DNA of 56,914 nucleotides from Arenicellales bacterium (lineage in GTDB: Bacteria; Pseudomonadota; Gammaproteobacteria; Arenicellales; JAJDZL01). The translations under genes and the position numbers were made by a program. This document shows, piece by piece, positions 8,271 to 16,854 of the stretch. The notes beneath the pieces are model-generated. The model saw nothing but the letters and a program-made list of their open reading frames with translations, was not told the DNA's origin and did no database searches. Positions within the stretch are counted from its first letter, which is position 1, and every line of letters starts with the position of its first letter. The stretch is taken from positions 1,963,087 to 2,020,000 of the forward strand of contig OX638343.1 of assembly GCA_951813075.1 (NCBI GenBank), given 5' to 3'.

Positions 8271-9620
8271 ATGATACCGACGGAATTTGCTGAATCGTAT
8301 CCTGCAAGAAAGGAACGACTCTCAACTCAGATGAAATCCGCAACAGGCGGTGTTCGTTTAGCAAAAAGTACTTCAAATCTTTTTCGCGACCGTATTGATG
8401 TCGAAACGAGTCAACTGACTGTCCGAGATTTCAATCACCTGCTGACAATCGACGAGAATGAGCAAACATTGACGACGGAGGGTATGATCACTTATGCAGA
8501 CTTGGTGGACGCTACTTTGGAGTATGGCTTTCTTCCGATGGTCGTACCGCAGCTCAAGTCCATCACGATCGGGGGCGCCATCGCAGGTATCGGGATCGAA
8601 TCATCGTCATTCCGTTATGGCCTGCCGCACGAATCGGTACTGGAGATGGATGTTCTGCTAGCGGATGGATCAGTGGTTACATGCACGCCGGACAATGAAC
8701 ACTCTGACTTGTACTACGGACTCCCAAACTCCTACGGAACGCTCGGATACACTCTTAAATTGAAAACACCTGCGCTTCCGGTCAAACCGTATGTCAGACT
8801 CGACCATATGCGTTTCCAAGATCCAATTGAGTTTTTCGACGCGATAAAGCAGGTCAACGAATCGGATATCGATTTTCTTGACGGAACGGTATTTCAGGCT
8901 GGCGAATACTATCTGACCACGGGCCGATTCTGTGATTCCGCACCATTCGTCAGTGACTACACTTATCTGAATATCTACTATCGTTCAATCCGTGAGAAAG
9001 AAAATGACTATCTGACTGTCAAAGATTACATCTGGCGATGGGATACCGACTGGTTCTGGTGCTCGAAAAATCTGTACGTACAGAATAGTTTGATGAGAAG
9101 AATTGTGGGTAAGAAACGGCTTAATTCGATGACATACACCAAAGTCATGCGCTGGAATTCAAAATGGGGGGTAACTCGATTCTTGAATCGAATTACTGGA
9201 TTTCACAGCGAATCTGTCATTCAGGATATTGACATTCCGATTGATCGGGCATCTGAATTTCTCGACTTCCTATTGGCGGAAATCGGCGTACTCCCGATAT
9301 GGATATGTCCTATCGGGACAACGGAAAAATCCACGAGCTTTCCTTTATTTCCCCTGAGTTCTGAAACAATGTATGTGAATTTTGGCTTCTGGGACTCGGT
9401 CAAATCTCGACAACGCTCAAAACCCGGTCATCTGAACAAGAAAATCGAAGAGATGACTGCGAAACTTGGCGGAATAAAGTCCTTGTACTCGGACTCTTAT
9501 TTTGATGAGGAAGACTTCTGGCAAGCCTATCGCAGCGAAGACTATTGGCAATTGAAGAAAAAATACGATAGCGACGGAAAATTTCTCAACCTGTACGAGA
9601 AATGCGTATTGCGAAAGTAA
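8271..9620 (+). CDS. FAD-binding oxidoreductase, DHCR24 (Diminuto)-like
   Basis: A 449-residue FAD-linked oxidase/reductase of the vanillyl-alcohol-oxidase fold. A PCMH-type FAD domain covers about residues 35-180, with the flavin-pyrophosphate segment SITIGGAIAGIGIESSSFRYG and the following VLLADGSVVT strand. The C-terminal half (DWFWCSKNLY, the Y/W-rich stretches, SDSYFDEEDFW) resembles the delta-24-sterol reductase family found in eukaryotes and in some bacteria. No histidine in the segment is obviously suited to covalent flavinylation. Sterol synthesis genes are absent, so the substrate may be an acquired sterol, a polyprenoid or an unrelated unsaturated compound. The FMN reductase gene lies immediately upstream. 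Confidence 0.8.
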   Translation: MIPTEFAESYPARKERLSTQMKSATGGVRLAKSTSNLFRDRIDVETSQLTVRDFNHLLTIDENEQTLTTEGMITYADLVDATLEYGFLPMVVPQLKSITIGGAIAGIGIESSSFRYGLPHESVLEMDVLLADGSVVTCTPDNEHSDLYYGLPNSYGTLGYTLKLKTPALPVKPYVRLDHMRFQDPIEFFDAIKQVNESDIDFLDGTVFQAGEYYLTTGRFCDSAPFVSDYTYLNIYYRSIREKENDYLTVKDYIWRWDTDWFWCSKNLYVQNSLMRRIVGKKRLNSMTYTKVMRWNSKWGVTRFLNRITGFHSESVIQDIDIPIDRASEFLDFLLAEIGVLPIWICPIGTTEKSTSFPLFPLSSETMYVNFGFWDSVKSRQRSKPGHLNKKIEEMTAKLGGIKSLYSDSYFDEEDFWQAYRSEDYWQLKKKYDSDGKFLNLYEKCVLRK

Positions 9621-9695
9621 AGAGAATCAAATACACAAGCGCACTTATGGCTGACTTCCGTAAATTTCGTTTCACTCATTGAACTGAGAGGCAGT

Positions 9696-10928
9696 CTAAC
9701 CGGCAATAGGTATGGTCTTCAGATGCTGTTCAATGGCACGAACAACCTTGCTGTCTAGCGGTAGATGTGCCCTTTCAGATTTCCAATGTTGATGGAACAG
9801 CTCAACAGTCTCGCGCGCCGTGTCGAGCACTAGTTTTGTTGGTAGTCGCGCCTTGGCGGCAAGATGAGAGAGTTCTTCTTCGGTAAATTGATCGAAGCGT
9901 TTGGTCCGACTGAAATTAAGCGCTGACTTGTCATCCGCAATATAGGGAATTGTCGACACGAAATCGTAGGCCGGCGCTAATGTAGCACGACGCTTGTCCG
10001 GATACATCAGAGACCAGTTCTTAAGGTGCATGTCGCCATTTCCAATTAAGGTGTTGAATGTGAGTCTGCGAATAAACTCGGCAACGTCGTTTTCACTTCC
10101 TTCATTGCTGATAACATTGGCAATGTTGCGCATGCTCGCCTTCTTGTACTTGTTTTCCGGATAGACATTGAAGACCTGAGCGAAGTCCTCAATATGTACG
10201 AGAGTATCGTCTTCGCGCCGATCGAAACGCTTTATTGCAAGTGCCTTTCCGTGTATCGAACCAATCTCTTTGGGCAGGTTTCCGACCGCATCGGGTTCGA
10301 TGAGTTTCATCGTCGGTACATCCATACCGATCAGTCTGGCAAGCGTCATCATCGAAAATTCATTTTCGGCTACGCCTTCAAATTCGAGCGATGGCAACTT
10401 CACGATCCAAGAGCCGCCTGCGCCACGCGCTGGGACCGTCAGCCCACCACTCGCCGCTTCGATAGCGGAGAACTTCAGTTGAACCCCAGCCAGCGAATAA
10501 CGTAGCGCGTCCTTCCGGCCCGAGTGGGGAAGTTCTTCTTTATCATCGACATCAATAGGCCAAGCTTCGCCCTCGGCTGACTTAATGGTAACAGCCCCTG
10601 GCAGATCGCTACCTAAAGCCCAAAGCAAAAAAAACTCGCGTACCTCACTTACGCCAGCGCGCGCTGCCAGATATTTGCGCAGGCGCCCTTCGGGTAGCAG
10701 ATTCGAGAAATACGGCAATAACCTTGTCTGAGTTGGTCTGAAATCCGTGATGAGCTCGCCAAACTGATCCTTGAACGCCAGTCCGAGAACAGACCGTCTC
10801 TCGTCTGCCATGTAATCTTCGTTGAGAGCAAACAACGTTCGGTCTCCCGGCACGCGCGTCAATGTGCCGATGGCGGCACCATGAAGCAGAATCTCGAGAA
10901 CCCGAATATCAGCCATCTTCGTCGCCAT
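9696..10928 (-). CDS. hipA: HipA-type serine/threonine kinase toxin
   Basis: A 410-residue type II toxin of the HipA family, which phosphorylates translation targets (GltX in E. coli) and induces dormancy. The N-terminal HipA_N-like subdomain covers about residues 10-115. The ATP/activation loop region is LAGVQLKFS (147-154). The catalytic segment GDMHLKNWS carries D299 and N304, and the metal-binding D322 is in PAYDF. It overlaps the end of hipB by 20 nt; an internal ATG at codon 5 (MADIRVLE) would shorten the overlap to 8 nt and is a fair alternative. The order antitoxin then toxin and the overlap fit the standard hipBA operon. Confidence 0.92.
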   Translation of the reverse strand: MATKMADIRVLEILLHGAAIGTLTRVPGDRTLFALNEDYMADERRSVLGLAFKDQFGELITDFRPTQTRLLPYFSNLLPEGRLRKYLAARAGVSEVREFFLLWALGSDLPGAVTIKSAEGEAWPIDVDDKEELPHSGRKDALRYSLAGVQLKFSAIEAASGGLTVPARGAGGSWIVKLPSLEFEGVAENEFSMMTLARLIGMDVPTMKLIEPDAVGNLPKEIGSIHGKALAIKRFDRREDDTLVHIEDFAQVFNVYPENKYKKASMRNIANVISNEGSENDVAEFIRRLTFNTLIGNGDMHLKNWSLMYPDKRRATLAPAYDFVSTIPYIADDKSALNFSRTKRFDQFTEEELSHLAAKARLPTKLVLDTARETVELFHQHWKSERAHLPLDSKVVRAIEQHLKTIPIAG

Positions 10929-11244
10929 CCAGACTGTAGGCGGGTGCCACTGTTGTTACGTCATGGATATCAGATTGGTGTTGAACGAGTGCGCTTTGTT
11001 TGCTCTGTCGGGCAATTGCACGTACAGCGGTAACGGCATTGCGAGGAACAAATTCAAACTCCAGTTCCAATGCACGGGCAAGCTCGACGAGGCTTGAAAT
11101 GCGCAGGTCAACCGCACCATTCTCGATTTTGGAGATATGACTTTGAGGAATACCTGCCTTGATGCTGAGTTCAAACTGGCTCAACCCCTGAGTTTTGCGG
11201 GCTTCTTTAAGGGCAAGGGTGATATGTTCGATCGCGTAGATCAT
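10909..11244 (-). CDS. hipB: HipB-type antitoxin, XRE-family HTH
   Basis: A 111-residue cro/CI-type DNA-binding protein. The helix-turn-helix is ARKTQGLSQFELSIKAGIPQ followed by SHISKIENG. The start is set at the ATG at 11244 because a Shine-Dalgarno-like AGGAA lies 8 nt upstream; a longer frame reaching 11307 adds AT-rich-encoded residues unlike the family. The acidic C-terminal tail is typical of HipB partners that contact HipA. It should repress its own operon from sites in the AT-rich DNA upstream. Confidence 0.9.
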   Translation of the reverse strand: MIYAIEHITLALKEARKTQGLSQFELSIKAGIPQSHISKIENGAVDLRISSLVELARALELEFEFVPRNAVTAVRAIARQSKQSALVQHQSDIHDVTTVAPAYSLDGDEDG

Positions 11245-11668
11245 ATTAAATTCCTGATCACATAAAATTATTAAAATATGAACTGAATATATATTAAATT
11301 TCAACAATGAGGCAATATTTATTTATAATTATATATATTTTACACATAATATATACTTTTATAGATGTAAAGTGAGTATGGTTAGGATGGCGATAGCGTT
11401 ATGACATACCACCAACATTGCCGGAAATCCTCTGGAACATCTTAATTTCCAACAGCCACGAGAACGGTTGTGACTGTTCACCAACAATACGTTCTACATT
11501 AAGCGTAGCGCAAAAAAATGAGCGCAGAGCAGTGAGAAGCGATATCGTAAAGCGGTCTGGAACATTGACACAATTTTTCGGTTCCGATCAATTTCCGATA
11601 TTGCCACATCAGCTTGATTTGTATTTGCACTCGAATAATGTGAGGTATTGAGTAAAAAATTTTTAACG
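11245..11668 (-). other. AT-rich control region between hipB and the AlbA_2 gene
   Basis: About 420 bases between divergent genes. The part next to hipB (11245-11360) is extremely A+T rich and contains a loose inverted repeat CATATT...AATATG (11242-11280) that could include the hipBA promoter and operator. The E. coli-type TATCC-N8-GGATA operator was not found. The half next to the plus-strand gene is ordinary in composition, with no gene or RNA recognised. Confidence 0.4.
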
Positions 11669-13102
11669 ATGAGTGAATCACAAATAACAGAATGGAAAGT
11701 GAATTGGTCCGACAAATACCTTAAGTGGTTGTGTGGATTCGCTAACGCTCAAGGCGGCGTTCTGGAAATTGGACGTAATGATTATGGGGAAGTGGTGGGA
11801 ATTGACAATTCCGACCGGCTTATGGAAGAATTGCCCAATAAACTGCGAGACCTGCTCGGTATCATGGCAGACATTGAACTCTTGCGCGAAAACGGTAAGT
11901 CTTACTTGCGAATCACAGTAGAGCCGTACGAAGTTCCCATTAGCTATAGGGGAGAGTACCACTGTCGCAGCGGTGGTACGAAGCAGATTCTCAAAGGTGC
12001 AGCCCTTAATCGATTTCTATTACGCAAGACCGAAAAACGGTGGGATTCAGTACCACTGCCAAACGTGGAAATCAGTCATCTTGACGTATTGACATTGACT
12101 CGTTTCCGCGACCACGCGACACGCACGAATCGTCTGGAAGAAAATGTACTCGGAATGGATGATTCTGAGCTGATCGAAAAACTTCGCCTGATTGAAGGAA
12201 AACTTTTGAAGCGGGCAGCTGTTCTTCTTTTTCATCCGGATCCCGAACAATTTTTCACCGCTGCATCGACAAAAATCGGTTATTTCGAGAGTGAAACTGA
12301 GCTGCTCTTTCACGATGAAGTATGTGGCAACCTCTTTACACAGATCAGCAAAACTATGGACCTGTTAAAGACCAAGTACCTAAGAGCGGTAATTAGCTAC
12401 GACGGGATTCAACGTGTCGAGACTTTTCCTGTGCCAGAAGATGCACTCCGGGAAGCATTGTTGAACGCGATAGTTCACCGGGATTACGCTATCCCAGCTC
12501 AAATTCAGATTCGAGTTTACAATAACCGATTGTACATTTGGAATCCCGGAGAATTACCTGAGGATTGGTCAGTTCAAGAGTTATTGGGTCTGCACTCATC
12601 TCGCCCCTACAACCCAGATATTGCAAACACTTTTTTTCGAGCAGGCGAAATAGAATCCCGGGGTGGAGGAATAGAGCGAATTCTTGAGTCTTGTCGTAGT
12701 GTGCAGTTACCTGAACCGGAGTTTCAAATAGGACAGCGTGAATTTTGGATTAAGTTTAAGTTTTCGGATGCGTATATCGAAAAATTTGCATCTCGTTCAG
12801 GGATTAGCAAAACCAGTGAGCCAAGTGACGCAGCAAGAAGATTTGTTTATACTCAACCAACAATCGCCCAAGAAAACACCCAAGAAAACACCCAAGAAAA
12901 AATTATTGCTTTGCTGCGGGAAGATCCCGATCTTACGCGTAGGGAATTGGCAATTAAAATTGACATCACACCCGATAGCGCCAAATATCACCTCGACAAA
13001 CTACGAAAAGCAGGTCGGATTCGCCACGTCGGCCCAACCAAAAAAGGGTATTGGGAAGTTACAGAAAAAGATGTGAAACGACGCGAGAATGATCAAAGCT
13101 AA
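11669..13102 (+). CDS. AlbA_2/Schlafen-like ATP-binding regulator with C-terminal winged helix
   Basis: A protein of about 477 residues in the large family often called RecG-like putative transcriptional regulators. The N-terminal AlbA_2 domain has GFANAQGGVLEIGRND and VVGIDNS. The central ATPase/GHKL-like domain has LREALLNAIVHRDY, IRVYNNRLYIWNPGELP and FRAGEIESRGGGIERI. A repeat-bearing linker (see 12867-12902) leads to a winged helix (RRELAIKIDITPDSAKYHLDKL). The ATG at 11669 was chosen; an upstream TTG at 11648 has a GAGG too close to it. It probably acts as a DNA-binding regulator; some family members accompany defence loci. It lies divergent to hipBA, which suggests a mobile accessory patch. 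Confidence 0.82.
   Translation: MSESQITEWKVNWSDKYLKWLCGFANAQGGVLEIGRNDYGEVVGIDNSDRLMEELPNKLRDLLGIMADIELLRENGKSYLRITVEPYEVPISYRGEYHCRSGGTKQILKGAALNRFLLRKTEKRWDSVPLPNVEISHLDVLTLTRFRDHATRTNRLEENVLGMDDSELIEKLRLIEGKLLKRAAVLLFHPDPEQFFTAASTKIGYFESETELLFHDEVCGNLFTQISKTMDLLKTKYLRAVISYDGIQRVETFPVPEDALREALLNAIVHRDYAIPAQIQIRVYNNRLYIWNPGELPEDWSVQELLGLHSSRPYNPDIANTFFRAGEIESRGGGIERILESCRSVQLPEPEFQIGQREFWIKFKFSDAYIEKFASRSGISKTSEPSDAARRFVYTQPTIAQENTQENTQEKIIALLREDPDLTRRELAIKIDITPDSAKYHLDKLRKAGRIRHVGPTKKGYWEVTEKDVKRRENDQS
12867..12902 (+). repeat. Three in-frame 12-bp tandem repeats in the AlbA_2 gene
   Basis: The unit CCCAAGAAAACA occurs three times head to tail (12867, 12879, 12891; the last has one change). 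It encodes NTQE-type tetrapeptides between the ATP-binding domain and the winged helix. Because the unit is 12 bp, copy-number change would lengthen or shorten the linker without frameshift. Confidence 0.9.
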
Positions 13103-13220
13103 TTAATGACAATTCGGAATTTCGTTTTGAATACTTCCCATCGCCTGAGGATTTTGACAACCACAGATTGTGACTCGTACCGCACTCAGTCTAAAAGAAT
13201 TCAACCAACCGATTAAAGCC

Positions 13221-13640
13221 ATGTTTAAGGTAAATTTGATCTACTTGATCACCTTTTGTTTTATAGTTTCATTGAGCACAGTAAATGCGGACATGCTAGA
13301 GACCTCATCCGACAAACTTGCAACTTTAATTGAGGAAGGCGCGGCGGTAGTTGACGTACGCACACCTGACGAATGGCGGACAACCGGTGTGATTGCAGAA
13401 AGCCATCTGCTGACTTTTTTCGACGATCGGGGCAACTACAATCTGAATGACTGGCTTTCCAAATTTACCAAATTAGCAGATCCCGAAGATGAGGTTGTCA
13501 TCATCTGTGCGGTCGGAAACCGTTCACAAGTAATCAGTCAATTCCTGAGTTCGAAACTTGGGTACCAGAAAGTGCACAATGTCACCCAGGGAATAGAGCA
13601 TTGGATTGGGAGCGGCCACCCCGTAAACAAATGGCCATGA
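13221..13640 (+). CDS. Exported rhodanese-like domain protein
   Basis: A 139-residue single-domain rhodanese with a signal peptide (hydrophobic core residues 5-20, likely cut after VNA). The active-site loop is CAVGNRS with cysteine C96, which would carry a persulfide. The entry motif VVDVRTPDEW is typical. The start is the ATG at 13221; an upstream GTG at 13170 would place a polar stretch before the signal peptide. As a periplasmic protein it may move sulfane sulfur, or act as a phosphatase-like or thiol-redox protein. It is followed by a convergent aldo/keto reductase. Confidence 0.87.
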   Translation: MFKVNLIYLITFCFIVSLSTVNADMLETSSDKLATLIEEGAAVVDVRTPDEWRTTGVIAESHLLTFFDDRGNYNLNDWLSKFTKLADPEDEVVIICAVGNRSQVISQFLSSKLGYQKVHNVTQGIEHWIGSGHPVNKWP

Positions 13641-13656
13641 CGTTCGGAATTCAAAC

Positions 13657-14520
13657 CTAGTCGCTTCCGATACGATCGATCTGCGCAACTTCCTCCGCTG
13701 ACAGCTGAACATTCACCGCGTTCGCACTGCTGACAGCACTTGATCTTCGACTCGCCCCCGGAATTGGCAGTATGTTATCGCTTTTCTCCAACAACCAAGC
13801 CAGCACAATCTGATACGCCGTTACTTCGTGCTTTTCAGCCAACTGCGAAAGTACAGGTTCATCTCGCAGCGCAACGTGGTTGGTACCACCACCCATTGGA
13901 CTGTATGCGATATAGGTAATGGAATTTTGCCTGCAGTAATCAATCAATCCATTACTTAGATCTCTTTGGTGAAACAAACTACAGCGATTCTGCACTGATG
14001 CAATTGTGGCAATCGACATAGCCTCGTCCACCTGGTTCCGATCGACATTTGACAATCCAATGTTCAGAATTTTTCCTTCTGACTTGAGCCTTGCGAGTTC
14101 TCCGACCGAGTCTGCAAACGGTACCAGTGCATCCGGCGCATGAAGCTGATAAAGCGTAATTGCCTCCACATTCAAGTCTTCCAGGCTTTTTTCGCATGCA
14201 CCTCGTAAATCCTGGGGTGATCCTCTTCTTTCCCAGCGACCTTGTGGACGAACCAGTCCCCCCTTGGTAGCGACAACTACATCGCTGTCATCTATCGACT
14301 TGAGCGCCGATGCTATCGTACGTTCATTCAGTCCAATATCCTGATTATCCGTGCAGTAGACGTTCGCGGTGTCTATGAAATTCATTCCAGCGTCAATTGC
14401 CGCATGGATCACAGCAACCGCCGCGTCAAGTGGTAGACTACCGCGGATGCCGAGCGGCATGGCTCCAAGACCAATTGGAAATACCTCTAAATTCGTTCCA
14501 CCTATTTTTCGTCTCATCAT
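13657..14520 (-). CDS. Aldo/keto reductase
   Basis: A 287-residue NADPH-dependent TIM-barrel reductase of the AKR superfamily. The catalytic tetrad is visible: D50 and Y55 (FIDTANVYC), K86 (VVATKGG) and H127 (LYQLHAPD). The C-terminal cofactor-binding end IPGASRRSSAVSSANA is also present. The length and motifs match bacterial AKRs acting on aldehydes and ketones of sugars or small metabolites; the substrate is not predictable. The first two codons are both ATG, so the start could be 14520 or 14517. The gene is convergent with the rhodanese and stands alone on its strand, with the TauD-type gene 168 nt upstream. Confidence 0.9.
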   Translation of the reverse strand: MMRRKIGGTNLEVFPIGLGAMPLGIRGSLPLDAAVAVIHAAIDAGMNFIDTANVYCTDNQDIGLNERTIASALKSIDDSDVVVATKGGLVRPQGRWERRGSPQDLRGACEKSLEDLNVEAITLYQLHAPDALVPFADSVGELARLKSEGKILNIGLSNVDRNQVDEAMSIATIASVQNRCSLFHQRDLSNGLIDYCRQNSITYIAYSPMGGGTNHVALRDEPVLSQLAEKHEVTAYQIVLAWLLEKSDNILPIPGASRRSSAVSSANAVNVQLSAEEVAQIDRIGSD

Positions 14521-14688
14521 GCGAATTCCAATAACAAATCAACTGCGCTAATGTTACTTAATTTGGAAGTGTCTTTCACAGGCAATAACGAATAATGTAC
14601 CGAATCTACCATCGTGATTGAAATTAAAGTTCGAGAGAGAAATTCGTGGTCGCGAACAAACTCGCGATACTATCTGTTAGATAAACTT

Positions 14689-15534
14689 TTATGAATCCGT
14701 TCGTTTGTCGCTAGTCACAGTAACCCTGTGCATCACCCGGCGGTGTGGCAAGTAATCGGCTAAAGCGTAGTGCATCGTGCAACGATTGTCCCACATGGCA
14801 ACGGTGTTCTCAGTCCAACGAAACCTGACTTGAAATTCAGGCTGGATGACATGATCGCAAAGATAATTGAGCAATCTGCGTGACCGTGTTGCGGTCTCGC
14901 CTTCCACTTGTACAACGAAAGCAGGATTGTAATAAAGAATCTGTTGACCAGTTGCAGGATGAACCTTGACCATGGGGTGAACAGCACTACCAAAGCTCAG
15001 ATGTGCATCGACCAGCGCATTTGCATCACCATTCGGTCGGCCGACGGTGAAGTCATTTCGAAAATCTCCCATATCGTGAATGGCACGTCGACTCTTGACC
15101 TCCTGTTTCAAGTCTTCGGGCAGCGCATCAAAAGCCGCAGTCAACGATACCCAAATCGTATCACCACCATATGGCGGAATCATTCTGCTGTACAGTATTG
15201 ATGCGAATGGAGAGTCCTCTCGAAATGTGAGGTCGGTATGCCATGAATCTACATCGGGCGGGTTGTCCGGGCCGAAGTCAAGAACAGTGATTGCAGGAAA
15301 TTTTTCCAGTCCTGGATAGACGGGATGCTGTCGGTCAAGCTCTCCGAAACTTTTTGCGAGCGCGACGTGGGTCTTCGGAGCCATTGCTTGGTCACGAAAA
15401 AAGATTACTTGATGTTCCATCAACAACTTGTAGAGTTTGTCACACAAATCGGCATCTGGTGAATTCGAAAAGTCCACACCTCCAATTTCAGCACCGATTA
15501 CGGGTGTGAGTTTGGTAACTTCCAAGCTGCTCAT
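14689..15534 (-). CDS. TauD/TfdA-family alpha-ketoglutarate-dependent dioxygenase
   Basis: A 281-residue non-heme Fe(II) dioxygenase. The iron ligands are H99 and D101 (SWHTDLTF) and distal H255 (CTMHYALADY), with the 2-oxoglutarate-binding arginine in the following PHRRVMHRV stretch. The length and motifs fit taurine dioxygenase and its relatives, which oxidise taurine, alkyl sulfates or aryloxy acids and release sulfite, sulfate or a phenol. No tauABC transporter is adjacent, so the substrate is unassigned. The start at 15534 (MSSLEVTKLTPVIGAEIGG) is the family-like N-terminus; a longer frame to 15609 adds unconserved residues. Confidence 0.9.
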   Translation of the reverse strand: MSSLEVTKLTPVIGAEIGGVDFSNSPDADLCDKLYKLLMEHQVIFFRDQAMAPKTHVALAKSFGELDRQHPVYPGLEKFPAITVLDFGPDNPPDVDSWHTDLTFREDSPFASILYSRMIPPYGGDTIWVSLTAAFDALPEDLKQEVKSRRAIHDMGDFRNDFTVGRPNGDANALVDAHLSFGSAVHPMVKVHPATGQQILYYNPAFVVQVEGETATRSRRLLNYLCDHVIQPEFQVRFRWTENTVAMWDNRCTMHYALADYLPHRRVMHRVTVTSDKRTDS

Positions 15535-16094
15535 GGCACAATGATCATCTCCGTACTTAGTTGACAACAAAACGAGTTTTAGACTGCATCGGAATAAAGA
15601 ATAAGCCAATTTAAATTGAATTGCCCGAATACGAATGCATTAATTTTTAACGCGTACGTGCGGCATTAGCAAAAATTTTCGCACATTTTTTGCAGCCAGT
15701 TCTTGGTTTATGGTATAGCTGGAGTACGCCCCATCCGTATTGTTTTACCTAATTTTAGCGGCTTACTGGTTGGAACTGACGTAGCACAACGATGAATGCA
15801 GCTACTTGAACTTCACAGCCTGCGTCTCCACACTTGCATCGGATACCACCTGATACTTCTGAATCTAACCGCGTATCGTCATCTCGTGCGACTCGTAGTC
15901 CGACGCTAAAGAACGAATTGAACGGCCAATTTGGAATTCGTTTAGAATCTGTTCCTTCGAATCCTCTGATTTGGCTCTCGGTATAGAATCCAGCGCATTT
16001 GTTAGATTCTGGCGTGTGAACATACATGGCGACACTCAGCAGAACTGATGCTATACTCTCGGGAATTGTCAAATTACACAACGGAGAAGATCCG
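15535..16094 (+). other. Intergenic region between divergent tauD-like and dsrE-like genes
   Basis: About 560 bases with no convincing gene; a minus-strand frame at 15755-16174 overlaps the real dsrE-like start and lacks any recognisable family. The left part must hold the tauD-like promoter. The right end holds an extended -10 promoter for the dsrE-like gene. No RNA or repeat was recognised. Confidence 0.5.
16049..16057 (+). promoter_or_regulatory. Extended -10 promoter of the dsrE-like gene
   Basis: TGCTATACT fits the extended -10 pattern TGnTATAAT with one mismatch. A weak -35 (GCGACA, 16029-16034) lies 17 nt upstream. The gene starts at 16095 with GGAG as ribosome binding site (16083-16086). 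Confidence 0.5.
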
Positions 16095-16580
16095 ATGAAA
16101 ACAATTCTGAAAATTGCCATATTCGCATTAATGACATCTGTTTTCTGGGTTACCTCAACCGTTGCCTCAGACAATGGCTATGAAAAGCAAAAAGTCGTTT
16201 ATCACATCAACTACGACAACCCCAAAGCTCAAACTGGGGCACTGAGGAATATCCAAAACCACATTAATGCGGTAGGCGCTGAAAACCTCGATCTCAAAGT
16301 GGTGCTGCACGGAAATGGTCTTGCACTGTTACTTGAGCCGGCATCGTTGGAAAAGCTCGGAAAATTCAAGCATGCCAATGCTACCGATCAGATGACCGCA
16401 AGAATCTCCGGTCTCAAAGATCAGGGAGTCAGGTTCAATGTGTGTGGCAACACGATCAATGGGCGCAAGGTCGATTACATGAACGACCTGTTTGATGTCT
16501 CTGAAGAAGATATCGTACCCAGTGGAGTTGCTGAAGTCGCCAAGCTACAGTCCCAGGGTTACGCCTACATCAAACCCTGA
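16095..16580 (+). CDS. Exported DsrE/DsrF-like family protein
   Basis: A 161-residue protein with an N-terminal signal peptide (hydrophobic segment, residues 6-24) followed by a DsrE-like fold: strand KVVYHINYD, helix with ALRNIQNHINAVG, strand LKVVLHGNGLALLL, and a conserved cysteine in RFNVCGNTI. The family includes sulfur-transfer proteins; exported single-gene members are common in Proteobacteria and have no firm function. The start at 16095 is supported by GGAG 8 nt upstream and by the signal peptide. It is a single-gene transcription unit with its own promoter and a strong terminator. Confidence 0.85.
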   Translation: MKTILKIAIFALMTSVFWVTSTVASDNGYEKQKVVYHINYDNPKAQTGALRNIQNHINAVGAENLDLKVVLHGNGLALLLEPASLEKLGKFKHANATDQMTARISGLKDQGVRFNVCGNTINGRKVDYMNDLFDVSEEDIVPSGVAEVAKLQSQGYAYIKP

Positions 16581-16606
16581 TAGTGGATTGAAATTCAAAA
16601 CAGCAC

Positions 16607-16640
16607 AGAAGGCCGCCATAATATGGCGGCCTTCTCGTTT
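16607..16640 (+). terminator. Rho-independent terminator after the dsrE-like gene
   Basis: AGAAGGCCGCCATA (16607-16620) pairs with TATGGCGGCCTTCT (16622-16635), a strong G+C-rich hairpin (the innermost pairs must open to make the loop). A short T-containing tail follows. Confidence 0.82.
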
Positions 16641-16854
16641 GCCGTAACCGCTTTTTGTCAACCCCGAAACTCACCAAAAGTCGTCAATAACTCACTCGTA
16701 CTTTCAGTATTGCCAAACGTCGGGATTGGTAATTAAAACCCTCTAATGATCACATGAGAATTTAGTTTCATTTCAACTTTGCTCACATTGCAAGCAACTA
16801 TAATTCCAATCGCAATTCTTCTGGTTCATCACCCAGTTCAAATTTGAACATGCA

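Noticed and set aside
15755..16174. 139-residue minus-strand frame between tauD-like and dsrE-like genes
   Set aside because: It overlaps the well-supported promoter and start of the dsrE-like gene and shows no domain.
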